Shown: in pieces, positions 27,438-37,325 of the stretch
Layout: each line of letters begins with the position of its first letter
How positions within the stretch are numbered: position 1 is the first letter of the stretch
NCBI GenBank assembly: GCA_947164955.1
Contig: CAMUYT010000004.1
Span: 1-45,989 of the forward strand
Direction: 5' to 3'
DNA length: 45,989 nucleotides
From: an uncultured Bacteroidales bacterium
GTDB lineage: Bacteria > Bacteroidota > Bacteroidia > Bacteroidales > F082
Notes under the pieces: generated by a model
Seen by the model: the letters and a program-made list of their open reading frames with translations, nothing else
What the model was told of the DNA's origin: nothing
Database searches by the model: none
Position numbers and translations under genes: made by a program

Positions 27438-28844
27438 ATGTTAACCTATTTCCCAAAATATTTTTCTTCAAGAGCCATTTATTGTTATATCATCACACTG
27501 GCTTTGGTGAGCGTGATTTTTATCAATTTTGCCATGCCTTTCCAGTTCATGTTGTTTGGCTTTGTGGCTGTAATCGTTTTTTTTGTGTATGGTAATCGTC
27601 TTACCATGGATTGGCAGCGGTATAGTTCAGAGACTTTCACGAAGAGGCTGTTTGTTACCGCATTGGTGATTAGATTGGTATATGTGATTTTTATTTATTT
27701 TTATTATATTGATATGACAGGGCAACCTCATGCATATCACCCTGGAGATGAATTGCTTTATACATATGTGGGGACGTTGTGGAAAGATTCTGGCTTTGTT
27801 GAGATGGGAAGGCTCCTAAAAGATTATAAAATTGGTTTATCAGATTCTGGCTATTGTTGGTGGTTGGCTTTTGAGAATTTGTTATTAGGAAAGCATGTGC
27901 TTCCTCCACGAATATTCAAGTGTTTTATTGATGCCTTTTCGTGTGTTTTAATGTACAATTTGGCCAAACGTAATTTTGGCGAAGAAGTAGGCAGGATGAC
28001 AGCTGTTTTCTGTATGTTGATGCCCAATATGTGGTATTATTGCGGAGTTACCTTGAAAGAGACTGAAATGGCCTTCTTGACCATTCTCTTTGCGGAAAGG
28101 GCAGACTTGGTGCTACGGTCTCCCAAAATTAAGGTGGCTGGTGTGATCATACCCGCTCTATGCATTTTGGCTATGTTTACATTCCGTACCGCATTGGCCG
28201 CTGTGATGTTTGCTGCCTTGGCTGCGGGATTGATTTTTACCACTTCAAAACAACTGCAAGTGTGGAAAAAGATTATGTATACTTCAGTCTTTGCGGTTTG
28301 GATGGCAGCTACAGTAGGAGTTGAAATTGTGCAAGAAACCCAACAATTGTGGGAAGGAAGGGCAACGAACCAAGAGCAAGGTATGGAATGGCGTGCGAAT
28401 CGAGCAGGGGGTAACCAATTCGCTAAGTATGCTTCGGCCACATTGTTTGCCCCAGCAATCTTTACCATGCCGTTTTCGTCGATGGTTGCCATTCCTAATC
28501 AAGAAAACCAGATGATGCTGAATGGTGCGAATTTCATCAAGAATGTCCTTTCGGGTTTTGTCATCTTTGCCTTGTTTTCATTGCTGCTGAGTGGGGAATG
28601 GCGAAAACATGTGTTGCCCATAGCCATGATGTGTGGCTATTTGGTGGTTTTGGTGTTTAGTAATTTTGCCCACTCTGAGCGGTTCCACTTCCCTATACTG
28701 GCTTTGGAATTGATGTTCGCGGCGTATGGGGTCACTCTGATGAAAAACAAGCACAAGCGTTGGTATATGATTTGGCTGGCAGTGGTTTGTGCGATTGTGG
28801 TTGGTTGGGCTTGGTTTAAACTTGCAGGAAGAGGTTGGGCGTGA
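27438..28844 (+). CDS. Polytopic membrane protein, candidate GT-C-type glycosyltransferase or polymerase
   Basis: About 10 or more hydrophobic segments; loop HPGDELLYTYVGTLWKDSGF resembles GT-C acidic loops; no decisive motif. Confidence 0.6.
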   Translation: MLTYFPKYFSSRAIYCYIITLALVSVIFINFAMPFQFMLFGFVAVIVFFVYGNRLTMDWQRYSSETFTKRLFVTALVIRLVYVIFIYFYYIDMTGQPHAYHPGDELLYTYVGTLWKDSGFVEMGRLLKDYKIGLSDSGYCWWLAFENLLLGKHVLPPRIFKCFIDAFSCVLMYNLAKRNFGEEVGRMTAVFCMLMPNMWYYCGVTLKETEMAFLTILFAERADLVLRSPKIKVAGVIIPALCILAMFTFRTALAAVMFAALAAGLIFTTSKQLQVWKKIMYTSVFAVWMAATVGVEIVQETQQLWEGRATNQEQGMEWRANRAGGNQFAKYASATLFAPAIFTMPFSSMVAIPNQENQMMLNGANFIKNVLSGFVIFALFSLLLSGEWRKHVLPIAMMCGYLVVLVFSNFAHSERFHFPILALELMFAAYGVTLMKNKHKRWYMIWLAVVCAIVVGWAWFKLAGRGWA

Positions 28845-29770
28845 TGAAAGTACTCGTAGTGGCATCATACAATAAAGGTCGCTTCGCGCCTTTTATCATC
28901 GAGCAAGCGGAAGCCCTAAAGAAACAGGGCTGTCAGGTCGAGTTTTTTGGCTTGCATGGCAAAGGATTATGGGGGTATGTGAAGAATCTGCCAGCATTAA
29001 GGCATCAGATGAAATCGTTTTGCCCTGATGTCATCCATGCCCATTATGGCCTCTCGGGCCTTTTTGCCAATATGCAAAGACGGATTCCAGTAGTGACCAC
29101 CTATCATGGTTCCGACATTAACGACAAAAGCGTGCTTCGTTTCTCCAGGATGGCCATCTGCCTTTCGGCTTGGAATGTCTTTGTTTCCACCAAAACATTG
29201 GAGATTGCAAAGCCAAAGAAAAAATACTCACTTATTCCCTGTGGCATAGACCTTTCCGACTTGCAACTGACTGAAAAATCAGCAGCGCGGCAAAAGATGA
29301 ATCTGTCTGCCGAAAAAAAATACGTCCTCTTTGCAGGGGCTTTTGACAACAAGGTCAAAAATGCGCCATTGGCCAAAGAGGCTGTTTCGCTTTTTCGTGA
29401 TAATAATGTTGAGCTATTAGAACTGAAAGGGTATTCACGTGACGAAGTGACCCTTTTGATGTGCGCTGCCGATGCCTTTCTGATGACCTCGTTCACGGAG
29501 GGTTCACCGCAGGTGGTCAAGGAAGCTTTGGCCTGTGGCTGCCCTATTGTGAGCGTGGATGTAGGCGATGTGAAGGAAAGGACGCAAGGCGTAGAAGGAT
29601 GCTATGTGGCAAAGACGCGCGAGCCTCAGGAACTGGCTGAATTGCTTCGGAATGCGATGACGTTTGAAAGAAAGACCAAAGGCAGGGAAAGAATTCTTGC
29701 TGATGGATTGGACAATTGTCAGGTAGCAGCCAAATTGACAGATATTTACCAGATAATCCAAAAATCATGA
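28844..29770 (+). CDS. Glycosyltransferase family 4-like
   Basis: VIHAHYGLSGLFANMQRRIPVVTTYHGSDIN...PCGIDLSDL...FLMTSFTEGSPQVVKEALACGCPIVSVDVGDV. Confidence 0.92.
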   Translation: MKVLVVASYNKGRFAPFIIEQAEALKKQGCQVEFFGLHGKGLWGYVKNLPALRHQMKSFCPDVIHAHYGLSGLFANMQRRIPVVTTYHGSDINDKSVLRFSRMAICLSAWNVFVSTKTLEIAKPKKKYSLIPCGIDLSDLQLTEKSAARQKMNLSAEKKYVLFAGAFDNKVKNAPLAKEAVSLFRDNNVELLELKGYSRDEVTLLMCAADAFLMTSFTEGSPQVVKEALACGCPIVSVDVGDVKERTQGVEGCYVAKTREPQELAELLRNAMTFERKTKGRERILADGLDNCQVAAKLTDIYQIIQKS

Positions 29771-30390
29771 AAGCATATCTTGAACTGAAAAAACAACCAG
29801 TTCCCAACTATGAGGCCAACGGCTTGTGGAAAACCATGCGTCTGTCGGCTAAGGAACATGGATATAAGTCGGCTTTGGTGTTCGGCTTTGTGCGCTGGAA
29901 AGACCACATGCTCAATGTGTGGGCGCAGACTTTTCCCTGGAACAAGGCCCGCATCAAGATGCAGCGTTGGAGAGGCGTTAAGATTGGCAAGAACGTGCAT
30001 GTGGGCACCTATGTCAATTTGGACTTGCCTTATCCTTATTTCATTACCGTCGAGGATGGTGTGTCGCTGGCGGGTAGCATCACGATCTTGACGCATAACA
30101 AGCCATTGGGGTACCATCGCAATTGCAGTGAATCCTATATCGCGCCTGTCACCGTCCATAAAAATGCTTGGGTGGCGGTTAATGTGACGATTCTTCCTGG
30201 CGTGGAGATAGGAGAGGGCGCCATTGTGGCGTCCAATAGCTTGGTGAACAAGGATGTCCCACCATTGACTTTTTGCGGTGGCATTCCAGCCAAGGTGATT
30301 AAGGATTTGTCGGACAAGTTGAAAGACAATTATACGCCTGAGGAGTTTGAAAGAATACTCGCCGAGAGAAAAGAAAAATACGGAATCTGA
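29767..30390 (+). CDS. Hexapeptide-repeat acyltransferase (paralog of 37322-37924)
   Basis: RWRGVKIGKNVHVGTYVNLD...ITILTHNKPLGYHR...NAWVAVNVTILPGVEIGEGAIVASNSLVNKDVPP. Confidence 0.9.
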   Translation: MKAYLELKKQPVPNYEANGLWKTMRLSAKEHGYKSALVFGFVRWKDHMLNVWAQTFPWNKARIKMQRWRGVKIGKNVHVGTYVNLDLPYPYFITVEDGVSLAGSITILTHNKPLGYHRNCSESYIAPVTVHKNAWVAVNVTILPGVEIGEGAIVASNSLVNKDVPPLTFCGGIPAKVIKDLSDKLKDNYTPEEFERILAERKEKYGI

Positions 30391-31491
30391 ATGATTATTC
30401 TCATCCAACTGAGCCATCCTGCTCATTTTCACCTTTATAAGAATGTGGCCAAAAACCTGATGGCTGACGGCCACAAAGTCTTTATCCTCATCAAGACCAA
30501 GGATATACTTGAAGACTTGCTCAAGCAGTCGGGGTTGCCCTATCACAATATCCTGAAGGAAGCCCATCGCAAGAGCAAACTAGGCATCTTGTGGGATATG
30601 TTGGTGCGAGACTGGAGAATGCTGCGTTTTGTAAAGAATAACAAAATCGACTTGTTGACAGGCTCTACAGTAGAAGTGGCCCAGGTGGGCTGGCTGACGA
30701 GGAAATATCGCGTGAACACGGGGGAGGATGACATGCGGATTGTACCTCTTTTCCAAAAGATGGCAGGGCCTTTTATCCAAACCATTCTGTCTCCTGTGTC
30801 GTGCGACAATTGGAAGCTTGAACCGAAATCCATCAAATACAACGGTTATCATAAATTAGCTTATCTTCATCCAAATCAATTTCAGCCAGATAGGACTGTC
30901 GTTGAACGGTATTTCTCGATGGATAAACCTTATTTTGTTTTGCGTTTCGCCAAACTGAAAGCCTATCACGATATTGAATCGGATGCCCATGGGATCAATA
31001 CGGAGATAGCGCAGCATCTTATCGACGTGCTGCTGCCGCATGGAAACGTCTATATCACTTCGGAACGTGAATTGGAACCGCAATTTGAGAAGTACCGCTT
31101 GATTATCAATCCCTTGGATATTCATCATGTTTTGGCTTTTGCTAAGCTTTATGTAGGCGACAGCCAAAGTATGGCGGTGGAAGCGGCCATGTTGGGCACA
31201 CCAAGTTTGCGATTTAACGACTTTGCAGGAAAAATTGGCGTACTCGAAGAGTTGGAACATAAGTATGAACTTACCTTCGCCATTTCGCCATCCGAGCCCC
31301 AAAAGCTTTACGATAAGGTGGCGGAATTGCTGTCCATGCCAGATTTACATGAGACCTTCCAACAACGTCGACAGAAAATGCTCTCTGAAAAAGTCGATGT
31401 GACAGCGTTTTTTACCTGGTTCATCGAGGATTATCCGGAAAGCCGCAAGATAATGAAAGAGAATCCGAACTATCAGCTACGGTTTAGATAG
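30391..31491 (+). CDS. DUF354-like GT-B fold protein
   Basis: IQLSHPAHFHLYKNVAKNLMADGHKVFILIKTKDILEDLLK...VGDSQSMAVEAAMLGTPSLRFND. Confidence 0.85.
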   Translation: MIILIQLSHPAHFHLYKNVAKNLMADGHKVFILIKTKDILEDLLKQSGLPYHNILKEAHRKSKLGILWDMLVRDWRMLRFVKNNKIDLLTGSTVEVAQVGWLTRKYRVNTGEDDMRIVPLFQKMAGPFIQTILSPVSCDNWKLEPKSIKYNGYHKLAYLHPNQFQPDRTVVERYFSMDKPYFVLRFAKLKAYHDIESDAHGINTEIAQHLIDVLLPHGNVYITSERELEPQFEKYRLIINPLDIHHVLAFAKLYVGDSQSMAVEAAMLGTPSLRFNDFAGKIGVLEELEHKYELTFAISPSEPQKLYDKVAELLSMPDLHETFQQRRQKMLSEKVDVTAFFTWFIEDYPESRKIMKENPNYQLRFR

Positions 31492-31536
31492 TTTTCTGCT
31501 CTGTTTGTTAAACCAATTATGTAAGATAGTGCTATT

Positions 31537-32619
31537 ATGTCAAAAACGGCTTTAATCACAGGCATTACGGGTCAGGATGGCTCGTTTTTGGCCGAGTTCC
31601 TTCTAGAGAAAGGCTATGAGGTGCACGGCATTATCCGTCGCTCCTCATCGTTCAACACAGGACGTATCGAACACCTATACCTTGATGAATGGGTGCGCGA
31701 CATGAAAAACAAACGCCTGCTCACCTTGCATTATGGCGATATGACCGACTCGTCGTCGCTGGTGCGCATCATCCAAAAGATACAGCCCGACGAAATCTAT
31801 AATCTGGCTGCTCAAAGCCATGTCAAGGTGTCGTTCGACTGCCCCGAGTACACCGCCGAAGCCGACGCCGTCGGCACGCTGCGTCTGCTCGAAGCCGTAC
31901 GCATCCTCGGCCTGGAGAAGAAATGCAGGATATACCAAGCCTCTACGTCGGAGCTCTTCGGCCTCGTGCAAGAGGTGCCGCAAAAGGAAACTACACCCTT
32001 CTATCCGCGTTCGCCCTACGGCGTGGCCAAGCAGTACGGCTTCTGGATCGTGAAGAACTATCGTGAAAGTTATGGCATGTTCGCCGTAAACGGTATCCTC
32101 TTTAACCACGAGAGCGAGCGACGAGGCGAGACTTTTGTCACGCGCAAGATTACTTTGGCGGCAGCACGCATCAAACAGGGCTATCAGGACAAGCTCTATC
32201 TCGGCAACCTCAACTCGCTTCGCGATTGGGGCTACGCCAAGGACTATGTGGAGTGCATGTGGCTCATCATGCAACAGGAAAAACCAGAGGACTTTGTCAT
32301 CGCCACGGGAGAATACCATACGGTCCGTGAGTTTTGTACATTGGCTTTCAAACACGTTGGCATCACCCTTCGCTGGGAAGGCGAAGGCGTCAATGAGAAA
32401 GGCGTAGATGTCGCTACGGGCAAGTCGCTCGTTGAAGTTGACCCACGTTTCTTCCGCCCAGCCGAAGTGGACCAGTTGCTGGGTGACCCCACGAAGGCGA
32501 AGACGCTTCTTGGCTGGAATCCACGTAAGACCTCTTTTGAAAACCTTGTCAAGATCATGGTTGAGCATGACTTGCGCTTTGTCAAGAAACTTTACCTTAA
32601 AGCACATCTGGAAGAGTGA
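31537..32619 (+). CDS. gmd: GDP-mannose 4,6-dehydratase
   Basis: [95 protein letters not shown]. Confidence 0.96.
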   Translation: MSKTALITGITGQDGSFLAEFLLEKGYEVHGIIRRSSSFNTGRIEHLYLDEWVRDMKNKRLLTLHYGDMTDSSSLVRIIQKIQPDEIYNLAAQSHVKVSFDCPEYTAEADAVGTLRLLEAVRILGLEKKCRIYQASTSELFGLVQEVPQKETTPFYPRSPYGVAKQYGFWIVKNYRESYGMFAVNGILFNHESERRGETFVTRKITLAAARIKQGYQDKLYLGNLNSLRDWGYAKDYVECMWLIMQQEKPEDFVIATGEYHTVREFCTLAFKHVGITLRWEGEGVNEKGVDVATGKSLVEVDPRFFRPAEVDQLLGDPTKAKTLLGWNPRKTSFENLVKIMVEHDLRFVKKLYLKAHLEE

Positions 32620-32620
32620 A

Positions 32621-33562
32621 ATGAACAAAGATAGTAAGATATATGTGGCTGGCCATCGTGGGATGGTGGGAAGTGCCATCGTGCGCGAATTGCAACGACA
32701 AGGCTATGTCACTATCGTTACCCGCACCCATGAGGAACTCGACCTCTGTCGGCAGGAACAAGTTGAAGCTTTTTTCGCCGCTGAGCAACCAGAATACGTG
32801 TTTCTTGCAGCAGCGAAAGTAGGGGGTATCGTTGCCAACCAAAACGCCCTCGCCGACTTCATGTACGACAACATGATTCTTGAGATGAATGTCATCCATT
32901 CGGCTTGGAAAAACGGCTGTAAGAAGTTAGAGTTCCTCGGCTCGTCGTGCATCTATCCTCGCATGGCGCCACAACCCATGGCAGAGAGCTGCTTGCTCAC
33001 TGGCGCACTGGAGAAGACCAACGAAGCCTATGCCTTAGCGAAAATCAGCGGGCTGAAATATTGTGAGTTCCTTAACCGACAATATGGCACCGACTACATC
33101 AGTGTGATGCCCACCAACCTCTATGGACCCAATGACAATTACCACCCCGAACACAGTCATGTGTTGCCCGCTTTGATTCGTCGCTTCCACGAGGCAAAAA
33201 TCAATGGACTGAAAGAGGTGACCTGTTGGGGCGACGGCTCGCCGTTGCGCGAGTTCCTCTATGTTGACGATTTGGCCAATCTTTGCGTGTTCCTGATGAA
33301 CCACTATTCAGGCAATGAGACGGTCAATGCAGGCACGGGCAAAGAATTGACTATCAAGGCGCTCACGGAGCTGGTCGCCAAGGTTGTTGGATATCAAGGC
33401 GTAATCAGATGGGATGCCACACGGCCCAATGGAACGCCCCGCAAGTTGCTGGATGTGAGCAAGGCAAAGGCACTTGGATGGACCTATAAGACCGAACTTG
33501 AAGATGGCATCCGCTTAGCCTATGATGACTTTTTGAATAACCCGATGCGTGCCGAACGATGA
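32621..33562 (+). CDS. fcl: GDP-L-fucose synthase
   Basis: IYVAGHRGMVGSAIVRELQRQGY, FLAAAKVGGIVANQNALADFMYDNMILEMNVIHSAW, LGSSCIYPRMAPQPMAESCLLTGALEKTNEAYALAKISGLKYCE; ATG at 32621 rather than 32408. Confidence 0.96.
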   Translation: MNKDSKIYVAGHRGMVGSAIVRELQRQGYVTIVTRTHEELDLCRQEQVEAFFAAEQPEYVFLAAAKVGGIVANQNALADFMYDNMILEMNVIHSAWKNGCKKLEFLGSSCIYPRMAPQPMAESCLLTGALEKTNEAYALAKISGLKYCEFLNRQYGTDYISVMPTNLYGPNDNYHPEHSHVLPALIRRFHEAKINGLKEVTCWGDGSPLREFLYVDDLANLCVFLMNHYSGNETVNAGTGKELTIKALTELVAKVVGYQGVIRWDATRPNGTPRKLLDVSKAKALGWTYKTELEDGIRLAYDDFLNNPMRAER

Positions 33563-34728
33563 GCAAGAAAGTTTTTGTTTCAGGATGCTATGACTTGTTG
33601 CATAGCGGCCATGTGGAGTTCTTCCGGCAGGCCGCGCAGTATGGCGACCTTTATGTGGGCATCGGCTCTGATGAGACCATCCTACACTACAAGCATCATA
33701 AGACCCTATATCCGGAAAAAGAGCGTCTTTTCATGGTGAAGGCCATCCGTTATGTCAAGGATGCCTTCATCAATGATGGCGATGGGGTGATGGACTTTGT
33801 TGGCACTGTCGAGCGACTGAAGCCCGACGTGTTTGTGGTCAACGAGGACGGCTCTTCTGAAGCAAAACGTAGGTTTTGTGAGGAGCATGGCATTGAATAT
33901 ATAGTGCTGCAACGTACCCCTTCGGAAGGATTGGAAGCCCGTTCTTCCACCTCACTAAAACATGACTTGTGCCAAATCCCTACCCGCTTGGACCTGGCCG
34001 GCACGTGGATTGACCAGCCTTATGTCTCCTGCTACGCCCCAGGATGGGCCATTACCATTTCGTTGGAGCCGACTTTTGAGGTGCGCGAACGCTGTGGCCT
34101 CTCCACTTCGACGCGCAATATGATAAAGCGGATATGGCCCATGAAGCTCCCCGACATGGATCCCGAGACGTTAGCCAAACTCGTTTTCTGCTTTGAGAAC
34201 GATCCGGAACGTAGTGATGGCATCATCAGTGGCGCACAAGACAGCATCGGTATCTGTATGCCTGGATTGGTGCGACATTATTATGACAAACTCTATTGGC
34301 CTATTAAGTTTGAGACTTGCCAGGATGACGAAGTCCTGAGTTGGCTTGAACGGCATCTCATCATGATTCCTATGGAGCCACGGCGTCAGGGCTGCTCGGT
34401 GGTGGAAGGCAAGGACATCACCGAGCCCAAGGTCAGGGCTTTGGCTCAGGCCGCCGACGATTGTTGGAATGCGATTTTGGCCAAGAATCTGGACGCATTT
34501 GCCTTGGCGTACAAATCCTCATTTGACGCACAAACCGCCATGTTCCCCGCCATGATCCAGGGCTCGGTGCAAAGTTATATTGATAGGTATTCCGCCACTG
34601 ATGGGGTGCTGGCATGGAAGATGCCTGGTGCCGGGGGCGGTGGTTATCTTGCTTGTGTGGTCACTGATGCGCAAACGTTCTGCCAAAACCATCCCGAAGC
34701 GATTTCACTCAAAATCAGAAGAAAATGA
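33559..34728 (+). CDS. Fusion: N-terminal cytidylyltransferase-like (HxGH) domain + C-terminal GHMP kinase-like domain
   Basis: VFVSGCYDLLHSGHVEFFRQAAQYGDLYVGIGSDETI and RSSTSLK; then PTRLDLAGTWIDQPYVSCYAPGWAITISLEP, SGAQDSIGICMPGL, MPGAGGGGYLACV. Confidence 0.85.
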   Translation: MSKKVFVSGCYDLLHSGHVEFFRQAAQYGDLYVGIGSDETILHYKHHKTLYPEKERLFMVKAIRYVKDAFINDGDGVMDFVGTVERLKPDVFVVNEDGSSEAKRRFCEEHGIEYIVLQRTPSEGLEARSSTSLKHDLCQIPTRLDLAGTWIDQPYVSCYAPGWAITISLEPTFEVRERCGLSTSTRNMIKRIWPMKLPDMDPETLAKLVFCFENDPERSDGIISGAQDSIGICMPGLVRHYYDKLYWPIKFETCQDDEVLSWLERHLIMIPMEPRRQGCSVVEGKDITEPKVRALAQAADDCWNAILAKNLDAFALAYKSSFDAQTAMFPAMIQGSVQSYIDRYSATDGVLAWKMPGAGGGGYLACVVTDAQTFCQNHPEAISLKIRRK

Positions 34729-36023
34729 ACAAAGTAGTTGAAAGGAGATATCTATTGGCCTTTGTGTTGGTGACCTGTTGCTTTGCCCTATGGGGATTTG
34801 CCAACGACATCACCAACCCTATGGTGAAAGCCTTCTCCAAGATCTTCCGAATGAGCGTCACCGATGGAGCTTTGGTGCAATTGGCTTTCTATGGCGGTTA
34901 TTTCTGCATGGCCTTGCCTGCAGCCCTGTTTGTACGCAAGCACTCATTCAAGGCAGGCTTGCTGATGGGCCTCGGCTTATATGCAGTGGGCGCGCTGATG
35001 TTTGTCCCTGCCAAGGCCATAGGCAGTTACTATCCGTTTCTTATAGCTTATTTTGTGCTTACCTGTGGCCTCTCTTTTCTTGAGACAACAGCCAATCCCT
35101 ACATTTTGGCGATGGGCTCGAAAGAGACGGCTACGCGTCGTCTCAACCTTGCCCAAGCCTTCAATCCAATTGGTTCGCTGGCTGGCATGTTTGTGGCGAT
35201 GCAATGTATTCAAGCCAAGCTCAATCCCTTGAGTACCGAGGAACGCGCCTTGCTTAACGACGAACAGTTTGATGCGGTGAAAAACGCCGACCTCGCCGTG
35301 CTGAGTCGTCCCTATGTCATTATCGGGGCGGTATTGGTTGTTTTTTTCGTTGTCATCTTGTTGCTGGTGAAGAACCATGCCATGGCTGAAGAAAACACTG
35401 CAGGCCAGCATTTCGGTCCTACGGTGAAGCGTCTTTGGCAAAACAGGCCTTATCGATATGGTGTGTTGGCACAGTTCTTTTACGTCGGTGTGCAGATCAT
35501 GTGCTGGACCTTTATTATCCAGTATGGCACACGCATCTTCATGGATGAAGGCATGGCCGAGCAGGCCGCCGAGGTGCTCTCGCAGCGCTACAACATCGTG
35601 GCGATGGCCATTTTCTGTGTGAGTCGTTTCATTTGCACCTTCCTGCTGAAGTATATCCATCCTTCAAAGCTGCTTACCTGTCTTGGTGTGGTGGGTGTGG
35701 TATTGGTGCTTGGCGTCATTTTTTGGGATGGAAGGATGGGATTGTATTGTTTAGTGGCGGTGTCGGCTTGCATGAGTCTCATGTTTCCCACTATTTATGG
35801 CATTGCCTTGGCGGATACAGGTGAAGATGCGAAGATTGGTGCGGCAGGACTTATCATGGCCATCTTGGGCGGCTCGGTGTTGCCGCCGTTGCAAGCGCGC
35901 ATTATCGACGGCAATGGGTTGGGCGGCGTCTCTTCAGTGAATCTGAGTTTCATTTTGCCATTGCTTTGTTTTGTTGTAATCGTGCTGTATGGATGTTTTA
36001 TCACAAAAACGGAGAAGCGATGA
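34725..36023 (+). CDS. fucP: Major facilitator sugar permease, FucP-like (L-fucose:H+ symporter family)
   Basis: LVTCCFALWGFANDITNPMVKAFSKIF, FLETTANPYILAMGSKETATRRLNLAQAFNPIGSLAGMFVA, MFPTIYGIALADTGEDAKIGAAGLIMAILGG. Confidence 0.9.
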   Translation: MNKVVERRYLLAFVLVTCCFALWGFANDITNPMVKAFSKIFRMSVTDGALVQLAFYGGYFCMALPAALFVRKHSFKAGLLMGLGLYAVGALMFVPAKAIGSYYPFLIAYFVLTCGLSFLETTANPYILAMGSKETATRRLNLAQAFNPIGSLAGMFVAMQCIQAKLNPLSTEERALLNDEQFDAVKNADLAVLSRPYVIIGAVLVVFFVVILLLVKNHAMAEENTAGQHFGPTVKRLWQNRPYRYGVLAQFFYVGVQIMCWTFIIQYGTRIFMDEGMAEQAAEVLSQRYNIVAMAIFCVSRFICTFLLKYIHPSKLLTCLGVVGVVLVLGVIFWDGRMGLYCLVAVSACMSLMFPTIYGIALADTGEDAKIGAAGLIMAILGGSVLPPLQARIIDGNGLGGVSSVNLSFILPLLCFVVIVLYGCFITKTEKR

Positions 36024-36349
36024 AAAGATATTGCCAAGCTTTGGAATTGGTCGACGATCCAGAAATGATTGAAAAGTATTGTGAGGCACACGCCCACGTT
36101 TGGCCCGAGGTGATCGCTGGCCAACGGGAAGTGGGTATCCTCTCAATGGAAATATGGCGGCATGGTCGTCGGCTTTTCATGATCATGGACACGGCGGATG
36201 ATTTCGATTTTGGTCGCGACATGGCCCGATTGGCCACATTGCCGCGTCAGGCGGAGTGGGAGGCCTATGTGTCCCAGTTTCAAGGTTGCGCCGCCGGAGC
36301 AAGTTCAGCGGAGAAATGGCAGCGGATGGAGGTGATTTTTAGAAGTTAG
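36020..36349 (+). CDS. L-rhamnose mutarotase family protein (possible fucose mutarotase by context)
   Basis: MKRYCQALELVDDPEMIEKYCEAHAHVWPEVIAGQREVGILSMEIWRHGRRLFMIMDTADDF; overlaps the fucP stop. Confidence 0.88.
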   Translation: MKRYCQALELVDDPEMIEKYCEAHAHVWPEVIAGQREVGILSMEIWRHGRRLFMIMDTADDFDFGRDMARLATLPRQAEWEAYVSQFQGCAAGASSAEKWQRMEVIFRS

Positions 36350-36401
36350 TCAGATTTTTGGATGCTATTTGTGTATAACTATGTAATGGTAATTGCTGCG
36401 A

Positions 36402-37325
36402 ATGAAAACTGAACGCATTTGTTTGATTACTAACGACGTAGAGACCACGTCTATTCTGAATCACAAGCTACGCGACAAGACGGGCGAATATGTCCTTAAT
36501 CAAGGCATGCCTCGATTGTTGGATTTGTATGACAAGTATGGTGTGAAGGCCACGTTTTTTTATACGGGGCATATCGCCAAACTTTATCCCGATGTGGTGA
36601 GAATAGCCTATGAACGAGGCCATGAAGTGGGCTCGCATGGCCTGACGCATGAGGTAAGCAAGGCTTTTGACGTACTTTCGCCCGAAGAACAGCTGTCGCA
36701 TCTGAGGCAGTCGAAACAGATTTTGGAAGACATCATCGGCGAGGAGGTGGTATCGTTTCGCGCTCCTGCGGCTCGGGTCGATGAGCGGTTCCCGCTCATC
36801 ATGAGAGAGGCGGGCTTTAAAGTCGACAGCTCGGTTTCCTCACAGCGATTGGATATGATGTTTTCTTTCGGCGCTTTGAAAAAACTGCATTGGATTACAG
36901 CTCCGCGTAAAGCATATTTTACAAAGGAGGACAACATCTTTAAGAGAGGCGGTTCTGAGATATTGGAAGTGCCCATTTCAGCGATGGGCTTCCCCTATAT
37001 TGGCACGTTTATGCGGATCGCTCCAGCGTTGAATCGTTGCACGAGACAGGTGCTCTATTGGGAGACTTTGTGCAATGGACGTCAGTTCGTGTTTCTCACG
37101 CATCCCAACGAGTTCATTGACGAAGACCAAGAGACCACAGAAATCGAGCGGCGGGCAAAGAACTACATCTCATACCTACTGGGGGACGTGATTCGTCATA
37201 GGTTGAAGGTGAAAAACTTGGGCGCGAAGGCTTTGCCGCTCTATGACAGGGAATTGGAGTTCTTCCAAAGGAAAGATTTCGAGTTTGTTACATGTAAAGA
37301 ATACTACAAAAGAATCAAAAAATGA
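36402..37325 (+). CDS. Polysaccharide deacetylase (NodB homology)
   Basis: LITNDVETTS...LLDLYDKYGVKATFFYTGHIAKLYPDVVRIAYERGHEVGSHGLTHE...SFRAPAARVD. Confidence 0.9.
   Translation: MKTERICLITNDVETTSILNHKLRDKTGEYVLNQGMPRLLDLYDKYGVKATFFYTGHIAKLYPDVVRIAYERGHEVGSHGLTHEVSKAFDVLSPEEQLSHLRQSKQILEDIIGEEVVSFRAPAARVDERFPLIMREAGFKVDSSVSSQRLDMMFSFGALKKLHWITAPRKAYFTKEDNIFKRGGSEILEVPISAMGFPYIGTFMRIAPALNRCTRQVLYWETLCNGRQFVFLTHPNEFIDEDQETTEIERRAKNYISYLLGDVIRHRLKVKNLGAKALPLYDRELEFFQRKDFEFVTCKEYYKRIKK

Noticed and set aside
31675-32679. 334-aa minus-strand ORF opposite gmd
   Set aside because: Antisense to a clear gmd; no family motifs; typical shadow ORF from codon bias
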